A stretch of DNA of 11,489 nucleotides from an uncultured Oscillospiraceae bacterium (GTDB lineage: Bacteria; Bacillota; Clostridia; Oscillospirales; Oscillospiraceae), in assembly GCA_934661735.1 (NCBI GenBank), contig CAKUJN010000066.1:1-11489 (forward strand). Direction: 5' to 3'. The translations under genes were made by a program, and so were the position numbers. This document shows, piece after piece, positions 5,971-11,474 of the stretch; position 1 is the stretch's first letter, and every line of letters starts with the position of its first letter. The notes beneath the pieces were generated by a model, which was given only the letters and a program-made list of their open reading frames with translations, was not told where the DNA came from and made no database searches.

Positions 5971-6339
5971 TTATCCGTCAGAGCGCCGTTTTCCGTTGTG
6001 GTCGCACGTTTCCGGCACAAATTGCTCCGCCTCGGCGGCAAAAATTCCCTCCGGCGCATATTTTTTCAGTTCCTCCACAAACGCCGCGCAATCCGCATGT
6101 GCAAACGGCACATACACCTCGTGCCGCGCGCCCAGAAGCGCATCCGGCGCGAGAAAGCGCAGCGCGCCGCACGTCCCGTGCCGCCACGGCGTCCCCTGCA
6201 CCGGACCGGCCGACTCCAGCCGCTCCAGCTCAAAAAAGATCATCGTCCGCCCGCAGAGGACCTCGATCATCGCGCCCTCGCCGCCGCGCGGCGGCAGCAC
6301 GCGGATGCCGTCCTCCTCCGTCAGAATATACCGGTTCAT
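5971..6339 (-). CDS. Hypothetical protein in the selenium operon
   Basis: A 122-residue protein. The ATG at 6339 is preceded by GAGGTGA, which itself overlaps the selD stop codon; the gap between genes is only nine bases, so co-transcription with selD is likely. No known family is recognised. Residues about 20-60 look like beta strands (M-I-E-V-L-C-G-R-T-M-I-F-F-E-L) and residues about 70-105 look alpha/beta (H-E-V-Y-V-P-F-A-H...F-V-E-E-L-K-K-Y-A). There is no signal peptide or membrane segment. It has three cysteines and three or more histidines but no clear metal motif. Its position after selD suggests a link to selenium or molybdenum-cofactor handling, but this is context only. Confidence 0.7.
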   Translation of the reverse strand: MNRYILTEEDGIRVLPPRGGEGAMIEVLCGRTMIFFELERLESAGPVQGTPWRHGTCGALRFLAPDALLGARHEVYVPFAHADCAAFVEELKKYAPEGIFAAEAEQFVPETCDHNGKRRSDG

Positions 6340-6348
6340 CTCTTCACC

Positions 6349-7395
6349 TCAATGCAGGCGGATGTATGCCCGCCCGTCGTATTCACGCACGCGCCCGATT
6401 CTCTGGCACGCCGGAACCGCATCGCGCAGCTCCCGCTCCATCGCATCGGCGTCCGCCTCGTCCACCGCAATCAGAAGCCCGCCCGCCGTCTGCGGGTCGT
6501 ACAGTACATCCTGTACCGCCAGCTCCACATCTCCCGCGTCGACCATTTTTTCCGCAAAGCTGCGGTTTCGGTACATACCCTCCGGCAGGATGCCCATCCG
6601 CGCCAGCTCCAGCGCCTCCGGAATGATCGCCGCCTGCTTCGTGTCGATTTCCAGCGTCACGCCGCTGCCCTGCGCCATCTCCGCGCCGTGGCCCATCAGC
6701 GAGAAGCCCGTCACGTCGGTGCACGCGTGCACGCGGTATTTGACCATCACGTCGCGCGCCGCTCGGTTCAGCGTCGTCATCAAGCGGATGGAAAGCTCGC
6801 GTCCCTCGTCCGACAGCATGTCCGCCTTTGCCGCCGTCGTCAGAATTCCAATTCCCAGCGGCTTCGTCAGAAACAGCACATCGCCCGCCTTCGCGCCGGA
6901 ATTCGTCAGCACGCGGTCCGGATGCACAAACCCCGTCACGGCCAGCCCGTATTTCGGCTCGTCGTCCAGAATCGAGTGCCCGCCCGTGATCAGCGCGCCC
7001 GCCTCGTACACCTTGTCATACCCGCCGCGCAGCAGCTCGTGCACCGCCTCCGGCGGCATGTCCTTCGGCACGGCCATGATGTTCAGACACAGCTTCGGCT
7101 CGCCGCCCATGGCGTACACATCGCTCAGCGCGTTTGTCGCCGCAATCTGCCCGAACGTATACGGGTCGTCCGCAATCGGCGGAAAGAAGTCAACCGTCTG
7201 CACCAGCGCCAGCTCGTCCGAAATTTTGTACACCGACGCGTCGTCGCTCTTGTCAAAGCCGACCAGAAGCCTCGGGTCGGAATGCACGCGGATATCGCCC
7301 AGCAGCTGCGCCAGCACGCCCGCGCCGACCTTTGCGCCGCATCCGGCGCATTTTGCCAGCTTTGTCAGCTTGATGCTCTTTTCATTCTGCTCCAT
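6349..7395 (-). CDS. selD: Selenide, water dikinase (selenophosphate synthase)
   Basis: A 348-residue protein catalysing ATP + selenide + water to selenophosphate + AMP + phosphate. Near the N-terminus, K-C-A-G-C19-G-A-K22 holds the catalytic Cys (a TGC codon, so not selenocysteine) and the essential Lys, equivalent to C17 and K20 of E. coli SelD. Further hallmarks are T-V-D-F-F-P-P-I, D-D-P-Y-T-F-G-Q-I-A-A-T-N-A-L-S-D-V-Y-A-M-G-G, G-G-H-S-I, C-T-D-V-T-G-F-S-L-M-G-H and D-P-Q-T-A-G-G-L-L. The length is normal. ATG 7395 fits best with GGAG (7407-7404) eight bases upstream; ATG 7401, overlapping the yqeB stop, is the alternative. The yqeC-yqeB-selD order marks the selenium-dependent molybdenum hydroxylase context. 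No selA, selB or tRNA-Sec gene is in the window. Confidence 0.96.
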   Translation of the reverse strand: MEQNEKSIKLTKLAKCAGCGAKVGAGVLAQLLGDIRVHSDPRLLVGFDKSDDASVYKISDELALVQTVDFFPPIADDPYTFGQIAATNALSDVYAMGGEPKLCLNIMAVPKDMPPEAVHELLRGGYDKVYEAGALITGGHSILDDEPKYGLAVTGFVHPDRVLTNSGAKAGDVLFLTKPLGIGILTTAAKADMLSDEGRELSIRLMTTLNRAARDVMVKYRVHACTDVTGFSLMGHGAEMAQGSGVTLEIDTKQAAIIPEALELARMGILPEGMYRNRSFAEKMVDAGDVELAVQDVLYDPQTAGGLLIAVDEADADAMERELRDAVPACQRIGRVREYDGRAYIRLH

Positions 7396-7400
7396 GTCCA

Positions 7401-8228
7401 TCACTCCAGCTTCTCAAAGAAATTGTCCCCGCGGCAGCCTCTCAGCACACCGCTGTATTCCAGAATCGCCTGCAAAACGCCGCCGCCGATGGCGATGGCC
7501 TTGTCCGACGCCGTATAGCAGGCCGACGCATCGCCCCGCGGGTCCACGTCTCCCGACTTCATTCCCGCCGTAACCGGCGTTCCATCCGGCAGAATCCCGC
7601 GCAGAACGCCCGAAATGGTGCAGCGCATCGGCTTTCCGTTCACCGTTCCGGCCACGTCGCCCGCCTGCACCATCGTGCCGATTTCCATCTCCTGATGAAA
7701 AATTCCCGTATCCGGCGCGCGCAGCACACGCTCGCCCGCAAAGCCGCCGATCAGTCCTGGGATGTTCGTGTTTGGCAGCGGCCCGCCCTGTCGGATGACG
7801 CGCCCCAGCGTGTGCCCGCGCATCGTCTCCACCGCCGCATGACAGTCCACGCCCGCCGTAAAACCTGGGCCCACGCCGATCACAACCGGTGCGTCGGTGA
7901 TTTTTGTCCCCAGATTCCGCTTTGCCAGAATCGCGTCAACCACTGCGTCCGGCCGCAGCCACGCGATGCACGACGCGCTTGAATCCGCCAGCACGGGAAT
8001 CTCCCCCGCCGCAAGCGCCGCGCGCACCTCGTCCGGCGTTTCGGCCCGAATGGCCGTCACATCCTCCACCGTCGTTTTCCCGAACCGGATTGCCTGCGAA
8101 AAGCAGACCGTCCGCCGGATGGCGGTCGGCTGCGGAATATCCGTCATCACAACGTAAAGGCCCGCGCGGAAAAGCCGCAGCGCAATGCCGCTGGCCAGAT
8201 CGCCCGCGCTGCGAATCAATACAAGCAT
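7401..8228 (-). CDS. yqeB: Selenium-dependent molybdenum hydroxylase accessory protein YqeB
   Basis: A 275-residue cytoplasmic protein. ATG 8228 is chosen over an upstream in-frame start at 8270 because AAGGAGAG lies about seven bases before it. The start overlaps the end of yqeC by 13 bases. The N-terminus I-R-S-A-G-D-L-A-S-G-I-A looks like a nucleotide-binding Rossmann loop, followed by the family's M-T-D-I-P-Q-P-T-A-I-R-R-T-V-x-F-S motif. The middle has V-I-G-V-G-P-G-F-x-A-G-V-D-C-H and I-R-Q-G...P-N-T-N-I-P-G. The C-terminus includes G-T-P-V-x-A-G-M-K-S-G-D-V-D-P-R-G. The family (EF2570/YqeB) always travels with selD and yqeC in selenium-dependent molybdenum hydroxylase clusters; its exact reaction is not established. 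The stop overlaps a possible selD start, so coupling is likely. Confidence 0.93.
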   Translation of the reverse strand: MLVLIRSAGDLASGIALRLFRAGLYVVMTDIPQPTAIRRTVCFSQAIRFGKTTVEDVTAIRAETPDEVRAALAAGEIPVLADSSASCIAWLRPDAVVDAILAKRNLGTKITDAPVVIGVGPGFTAGVDCHAAVETMRGHTLGRVIRQGGPLPNTNIPGLIGGFAGERVLRAPDTGIFHQEMEIGTMVQAGDVAGTVNGKPMRCTISGVLRGILPDGTPVTAGMKSGDVDPRGDASACYTASDKAIAIGGGVLQAILEYSGVLRGCRGDNFFEKLE

Positions 8229-8896
8229 ACAATCTCTCCTTTCCGAAGCGAGCCGATGCACACCGGACACGAAAGTCCGGCGGCAGCCCGCCGCCCCAGC
8301 GCCGTCAGCTCCGGCGTGTCTGCCTGATTGAGAAACACCCGTGTGTGCAGCGCCTCCGTCTGCAAAAGCCGCGCCGCCAGCTCCGGCGTCACGATTTCGT
8401 CCATGGAAACACCCAGCCTCTGCGCGTACAGCTCCGGCCGGTGCGCCGTCTCACGGACAGGCCGCCCCAGCCCCGTCAGCCCCAATACCGCAATCGTCTG
8501 ATTCGCCTCCGGCGGCACAACCGGCTCATGCGCGGCGTGTGCCTTGACCGGCAGGCGGCGCGAGCCGTCCGCCTCCACCAGCACATAATCCGCCAGCGTC
8601 TGCAATACGGAAAACGGAATTTCCGGCGCGCTCAGCTTTCCCGCGTCCGTCTGCGATGCCGCGCATACCAGCGGCGTCTGCGCCAGCGCGTGCCGAAGCG
8701 CCTCCGTGTCCGGCGAAAGCAGACACGGCATTCCCTCCGGCGGGAAAATATGCGTCGTCGTGCACACAATTACGCACGCCTCGCGCGACAGCTCGCGCCC
8801 CAGCGCCAGCATCAGCGAGGTTTTCCCCCCGCTTCCGATAATCGCCGTCACGCCGCGCCGGATTTCCAGCGCCTCACACAGCCGCATGCCGCTCAT
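8216..8896 (-). CDS. yqeC: Selenium cofactor biosynthesis protein YqeC
   Basis: A 226-residue P-loop protein, first gene of the minus-strand operon. ATG 8896 has GGAAGG upstream; an internal ATG at 8887 is less well spaced. Residues 19-27 are the nucleotide-binding loop I-I-G-S-G-G-K-T-S, followed by the family's V-I-V-C-T-T-T-H-I-F-P-P. D-Y-V-L-V-E-A-D-G-S-R-R-L-P-x-K-A-H-A-x-H-E-P-V-V-P and V-L-G-L-T-G-L-G-R-P complete the pattern. YqeC is a known marker of labile-selenium molybdenum hydroxylases (for example purine or nicotinate-type hydroxylases), thought to act in placing selenium or maturing the cofactor. The hydroxylase genes themselves are not in this window. It is transcribed from the promoter at 8949-8921. 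Confidence 0.93.
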   Translation of the reverse strand: MSGMRLCEALEIRRGVTAIIGSGGKTSLMLALGRELSREACVIVCTTTHIFPPEGMPCLLSPDTEALRHALAQTPLVCAASQTDAGKLSAPEIPFSVLQTLADYVLVEADGSRRLPVKAHAAHEPVVPPEANQTIAVLGLTGLGRPVRETAHRPELYAQRLGVSMDEIVTPELAARLLQTEALHTRVFLNQADTPELTALGRRAAAGLSCPVCIGSLRKGEIVCLY

Positions 8897-8906
8897 GCTC
8901 CCTTCC

Positions 8907-8928
8907 GATATTCTTTTACAAGAATATC
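8907..8928. promoter_or_regulatory. Perfect 9-bp palindrome over the yqeC promoter, candidate operator
   Basis: GATATTCTT (8907-8915) and AAGAATATC (8920-8928) form a perfect inverted repeat with a 4-base gap. It covers the -10 box and start site of the minus-strand promoter, so a bound protein would block yqeC-yqeB-selD transcription. It could alternatively form a small stem in the leader RNA. The neighbouring ModE-like regulator is the obvious candidate ligand, but the sequence is unlike the E. coli ModE box. Confidence 0.5.
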
Positions 8929-8949
8929 ACATGCAGAAAAAAAGTGCAA
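8921..8949 (-). promoter_or_regulatory. Promoter of the yqeC-yqeB-selD operon
   Basis: Read on the minus strand: TTGCAC (8949-8944), a 17-base spacer starting with seven Ts, then TATTCT (8926-8921). The expected start is near 8914, giving a leader of about 18 bases that contains the yqeC ribosome site. Confidence 0.65.
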
Positions 8950-8950
8950 C

Positions 8951-8977
8951 CGCGCGCAGGTGGATTGACAGCGCGCG
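8951..8977. repeat. CGCGCGC inverted repeat around the -35 of the ModE-like gene
   Basis: CGCGCGC (8951-8957) and GCGCGCG (8971-8977) flank the TTGACA box of the plus-strand promoter with a 13-base gap. The placement suits a regulator site, though alternating CG runs also arise easily in GC-rich DNA. Confidence 0.35.
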
Positions 8978-8993
8978 ATTTTTCGTCTATCAT
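8965..8993 (+). promoter_or_regulatory. Consensus promoter of the ModE-like gene, predicted leaderless start
   Basis: A perfect TTGACA (8965-8970), an exact 17-base spacer and TATCAT (8988-8993). The usual start distance of 6-7 bases after the -10 falls on A9000, which is the A of the ATG. No ribosome site lies between the promoter and the ATG, so the mRNA is predicted to be leaderless. Confidence 0.75.
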
Positions 8994-8999
8994 GCACAT

Positions 9000-9401
9000 A
9001 TGGAAAAGAATTTACGACCCGTTGTCACCGTGCGCATCTTCGCCGAGGAAAAATGCTTCGGCCCCGGCATCGCAATCCTGCTCAGTCAGGTGCGCCAGAC
9101 CCGTTCGCTGCGCGCGGCCGCCATGTCCATCGGCATGGCCTATTCCAAAGCATGGACCATCATCAAAAACGCGGAAGCCGGACTCGGCTTCAAGCTGCTC
9201 GACTCCACCACGGGCGGCAAACACGGAGGAGGTGCCACTTTGACCCCGCAGGCCGAGGCGATTCTGCCCGCCTATGAAAGCTACTGTGCCGCCCTGCGCA
9301 GCTACGCCGCCCAGCTCTTCACCGAAAAATTCAGCTGCATTCTCCACGACGCGGACACGCCCGACGCCGGCAGCGCGGACGCCCCCGACGTCAGCCCGTA
9401 G
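9000..9401 (+). CDS. ModE N-terminal-like winged-helix regulator without molybdate-binding domain
   Basis: A 133-residue protein. The start at 9000 is supported by the expected N-terminus of the family (V-R-I-F-A-E-E-K-C-F-G-P-G-I-A-I-L-L), although no ribosome site precedes it. Residues about 20-85 form the LysR/ModE-type winged helix: S-L-R-A-A-A-M-S-I-G-M-A-Y-S-K-A-W-T-I-I, then L-G-F-K-L-L...G-G-x-x-G-G-G-A-x-L-T-P-Q-A. The last ~25 residues are an Asp/Ala/Pro-rich tail. Full ModE has C-terminal Mop/TOBE molybdate-binding domains, which are absent, so sensing of molybdate must be indirect or absent. It is divergent from the selenium/molybdenum hydroxylase accessory operon, which it probably regulates along with itself. 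Its own terminator follows. Confidence 0.9.
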   Translation: MEKNLRPVVTVRIFAEEKCFGPGIAILLSQVRQTRSLRAAAMSIGMAYSKAWTIIKNAEAGLGFKLLDSTTGGKHGGGATLTPQAEAILPAYESYCAALRSYAAQLFTEKFSCILHDADTPDAGSADAPDVSP

Positions 9402-9413
9402 CCCGCATGACAG

Positions 9414-9447
9414 ACCGGCTGTCTCCCCGACAGCCGGTTGTTTTTCT
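9414..9447 (+). terminator. Intrinsic terminator of the ModE-like gene
   Basis: ACCGGCTGTC (9414-9423) pairs perfectly with GACAGCCGGT (9429-9438) around TCCCC, followed by TGTTTTTCT. It lies 12 bases after the stop codon. Confidence 0.9.
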
Positions 9448-9487
9448 GCTGAAAATCCGGAAAACCGTGTCGAATATCCAATAACCA

Positions 9488-9516
9488 TTGCTTTTTTCGA
9501 CAAAATCCGATATGAT
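9488..9516 (+). promoter_or_regulatory. Probable promoter of the histidine-kinase-like gene
   Basis: TTGCTT (9488-9493), a 17-base spacer and TATGAT (9511-9516). The expected start is near 9523, giving a leader of about 105 bases. The leader contains a small GCCGC/GCGGC stem (9580-9595) but no riboswitch I recognise. Confidence 0.5.
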
Positions 9517-9628
9517 AAACACAGTTATGCAGATATTTCCATGCTGTTTTTTGATTTTCGGCAAATGCTATCCGCAAAGGCCGCCTCCCCGCGGCACTTC
9601 TGCCTTTATCTGCACAGGAGGGCGCTTC

Positions 9629-10738
9629 ATGTCCACACAATCCGAATCTTCCGTTCTGTTTTCCACGCTGCGGTATCTTCCGCAGGCGGCGTTCTGCGTC
9701 CGCGGCGATCTGGTCTGCTTCAGCAATCCGGCCGCGCGCGCGCTGCTGGTCGCCGAGGGCACGCCCGTCACAGATTATCTGGACGACGACGCCGAGCTGT
9801 ATCACACGCTCGGCAGCGCGCCGGTGCAGCTTGGCGTCGTGCTGGCCGGCCGCCGTCTGCGCGCCAGCGTTCACGACGATGGCGGTCTGCGCGTATTCAT
9901 CACCTGTCCTGATCCTGCCGCCGCCGCCGTGCCGCCGGATACGCTTCAATCCGTCTCCCAGAGTCTGCGCACGCCGCTGACCAATCTGCTCGGTGCTGCC
10001 TCATCGCTTTTCCCGCTGCTTGAGGAGCAGGAAAATCCCGAGCTGCAAAAGCAGATGGCCCGCATGAACCGCGCCATGTATCAGCTTCTCCGCCTGAGCT
10101 TCGGCCTCTCGGATATGCGCGCCATGCTCAGCGATGAGCTGTGTCTGCACCGCGAAAAGCTGGAACTGACAGCGCATTTCGCCGCGTTTTTCGATCGTCT
10201 GGCCCTTCTGTGCCGCGAAGCGGGCGTTACGCTGCGCTATACGCTTCCGGACAAGCCCTTTTCCGGCTGGATCGACCGCCAACGCGTCGAACAGGCCATC
10301 CTCCATCTGGTCAGCAACGCCCTGAAATTCACGCCCGACGGCAGCACGCTGGATATCCGCCTCGAACGCAGCGGCGACCGCATCCTTCTGTGCGTAAGCG
10401 ACAGCGGCGAGGGCATGGATGCGGATCTTCTGTCCACTGCATTTTCACGTTTCGACCGACCTGCCCAGCTGGGCGACCCGCGCTGGGGCGTCGGCTTCGG
10501 CCTGCCGTTCGTGCGCCGCGTCGCGCAGCTGCACGGCGGCGCCGTCATGCTCCAGTCTCAGCCGCAGGGCGGCACGGCCGTTACCATGTCTCTTTCGATC
10601 AAGCCTTCCGAGCAGCCCGAGGAGCCGCTGAAAAGCCCCGTCGCCGCGATGGACTACGCCGGCGGCTACCGCCACGATCTGGTGGAGCTTTCCGTCGTCC
10701 TCCCGCCGGAGACGTTTGACACCAGTAATGTGAACTGA
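9629..10738 (+). CDS. Orphan PAS-like/histidine-kinase protein lacking the H-box histidine
   Basis: A 369-residue soluble protein with no membrane segment. ATG 9629 has AGGAGGG (9616-9622) six bases upstream, so the longer frame from 9488 is rejected. Residues about 10-100 look PAS-like (L-P-Q-A-A-F-C-V...L-V-C-F-S-N-P-A-A-R-A-L). The dimerisation helix reads V-S-Q111-S-L-R-T-P-L-T where canonical kinases have V-S-H-E-L-R-T-P-L-T, so the phospho-accepting His is Gln. The ATPase domain is intact: N230-A-L-K-F-T-P, D258-S-G-E-G and G287-V-G-F-G-L-P. A 45-residue extension ends L-V-E-L-S-V-V-L-P-P-E-T-F. No response regulator is adjacent. It may be a signalling pseudokinase, an ATP-dependent regulator, or a partner in a heterodimer with another kinase. 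The terminator follows directly. Confidence 0.88.
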   Translation: MSTQSESSVLFSTLRYLPQAAFCVRGDLVCFSNPAARALLVAEGTPVTDYLDDDAELYHTLGSAPVQLGVVLAGRRLRASVHDDGGLRVFITCPDPAAAAVPPDTLQSVSQSLRTPLTNLLGAASSLFPLLEEQENPELQKQMARMNRAMYQLLRLSFGLSDMRAMLSDELCLHREKLELTAHFAAFFDRLALLCREAGVTLRYTLPDKPFSGWIDRQRVEQAILHLVSNALKFTPDGSTLDIRLERSGDRILLCVSDSGEGMDADLLSTAFSRFDRPAQLGDPRWGVGFGLPFVRRVAQLHGGAVMLQSQPQGGTAVTMSLSIKPSEQPEEPLKSPVAAMDYAGGYRHDLVELSVVLPPETFDTSNVN

Positions 10739-10770
10739 AAAATGCCTGCCGGCAGGGCAGGCATTTTCTA
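10739..10770 (+). terminator. Intrinsic terminator of the histidine-kinase-like gene
   Basis: AATGCCTGCC (10741-10750) pairs perfectly with GGCAGGCATT (10756-10765) around GGCAG; flanking A and T bases extend the stem and a T-rich run follows. It begins immediately after the stop codon. Confidence 0.9.
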
Positions 10771-10799
10771 TTCTTCCAGTATTCACCGAGCTGCCTCTT

Positions 10800-10816
10800 T
10801 TGCAGTTACACTGCAA
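10800..10816. repeat. Small perfect hairpin at left edge of repeat region
   Basis: TTGCAGT (10800-10806) and ACTGCAA (10810-10816) pair perfectly around a 3-base loop. It directly precedes the 15-bp inverted-repeat arm at 10819. Confidence 0.55.
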
Positions 10817-10818
10817 CC

Positions 10819-10833
10819 GTTGCTTCGCAGACC
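10819..10833 (+). repeat. Left copy of 15-bp inverted repeat
   Basis: GTTGCTTCGCAGACC is the exact reverse complement of 11475-11489, 641 bases away. It overlaps by one base the hairpin at 10833-10862. Confidence 0.8.
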
Positions 10834-10862
10834 TACTTTTTCTGTCTTGCCAGAAAAAGTAG
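10833..10862. repeat. 12-bp perfect hairpin inside the left repeat arm
   Basis: CTACTTTTTCTG (10833-10844) pairs with CAGAAAAAGTAG (10851-10862) around TCTTGC. Half of it is shared with the 36-bp inverted repeat 10841-10876. Confidence 0.75.
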
Positions 10863-10876
10863 GCAAAAAGAGGCGC
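10841..10876 (+). repeat. Left arm of 36-bp inverted repeat
   Basis: Matches the reverse complement of 11325-11360 over 36 bases with a single mismatch (A10861, where the other copy implies G). The arm runs from TCTGTCTTGCCAG to AAAAAGAGGCGC. Confidence 0.85.
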
Positions 10877-10890
10877 CGGAGACGCGTTAT

Positions 10891-10920
10891 ATTGCGCGCT
10901 CACGCGCGCGATTTTTATTT
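10891..10920 (+). terminator. Terminator-like GCGCGC hairpin
   Basis: ATTGCGCGC (10891-10899) pairs with GCGCGCGAT (10904-10912), with one G-T pair, around TCAC, and is followed by TTTTATTT. It has the form of an intrinsic terminator, but no gene precedes it. A second small stem, CGCCC/GGGCG, follows at 10922-10936. Confidence 0.5.
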
Positions 10921-11055
10921 ACGCCCTATTCGGGCGCAGGATTGCGACCGTTCCGATGGCTTTCGGTGCGGATAAATTTACCACACGCATTCTCGGGCAG
11001 ACTGCAATAATTCCGTTTCTGCTCATTTCCGGAATACCCGACCAATTTCATTCAT

Positions 11056-11105
11056 GCACTGCACCTTGTAGGGGCCGATGCCCACATCGGCCCGCGCAGT
11101 GTGCA
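11056..11105. repeat. Short interspersed palindromic repeat of GTAGGGGC type
   Basis: GGGCCGATG (11072-11080) pairs perfectly with CATCGGCCC (11085-11093) around CCCA. An outer partial stem is formed by GCACTGC (11056-11062) with GCAGTGTGC (11096-11104). The lead-in TTGTAGGGGCCGATGCCCA resembles short dispersed repeats I recall from gut Clostridia genomes. Confidence 0.6.
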
Positions 11106-11177
11106 CCATTTATACGGAAACCTGCGGCAAATTCGTAGATGGCCTGTTATTTCCACAGCAGCGTGTTTTGCCATCTC

Positions 11178-11222
11178 CCTGCGTGGCAATTGTTTCCGAT
11201 GGGAGCGTTGTCTCCACGCAGG
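11178..11222. repeat. 9-bp inverted repeat
   Basis: CCTGCGTGG (11178-11186) and CCACGCAGG (11214-11222) are perfect inverted copies 27 bases apart. No gene is associated. Confidence 0.6.
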
Positions 11223-11324
11223 CGGCGCGTAGTCCAGATTTGTAGACAGTTCTTCGTGTGCTGGCCGCAGCGTCCTTCTACGAGGTCATGCTGTAGCTTG
11301 CGGTACAATCCGATCCGCATCTAA

Positions 11325-11360
11325 GCGCCTCTTTTTGCCCACTTTTTCTGGCAAGACAGA
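11325..11360 (-). repeat. Right arm of 36-bp inverted repeat
   Basis: Reverse complement of 10841-10876 with one mismatch in 36 bases. The two arms face each other across 448 bases. Confidence 0.85.
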
Positions 11361-11365
11361 TGGAA

Positions 11366-11400
11366 CCAAATTGCAAACCAGCGAAGCGTTTGCAATTTGG
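11366..11400. repeat. 12-bp perfect hairpin in the right block
   Basis: CCAAATTGCAAA (11366-11377) pairs perfectly with TTTGCAATTTGG (11389-11400) around an 11-base loop. It lies in the segment 11361-11474, which is present on the right side of the inverted pair and absent from the left side. Confidence 0.7.
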
Positions 11401-11474
11401 AGAGGACGAGCAACGGAACGGACGAGACCTGCCGCTTGCGGCGGGGCGAGGGATGTGGAGTTTGTGAGGACGAA

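Noticed and set aside
6349..7395. Selenocysteine in SelD
   Set aside because: The catalytic position is a TGC cysteine codon; there is no in-frame TGA.
5749..7573. Long plus-strand open frames (589 and 525 codons) across the selenium operon
   Set aside because: They are antisense shadows of selD, yqeB and neighbours in GC-rich DNA. Their proteins are Arg/His/Pro- or Ser/Ala-rich without domains, while the minus strand gives clear SelD and YqeB.
7904..8968. Plus-strand 354-codon open frame
   Set aside because: Shadow of yqeB and yqeC; Arg/Pro/Gln-rich composition, no ribosome site, no recognisable domain.
9488..9628. N-terminal extension of the histidine-kinase-like protein
   Set aside because: The extension overlaps the promoter and has no ribosome site, while AGGAGGG stands correctly before ATG 9629.
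9012..9949. Minus-strand open frames opposite the ModE-like and kinase genes
   Set aside because: Low-complexity shadows running through a clear terminator (9414-9447) and promoter; the plus-strand genes have strong family evidence.
10742..11324. Small plus-strand open frames in the repeat region
   Set aside because: No ribosome sites, no recognisable protein, and they run through several perfect hairpins.
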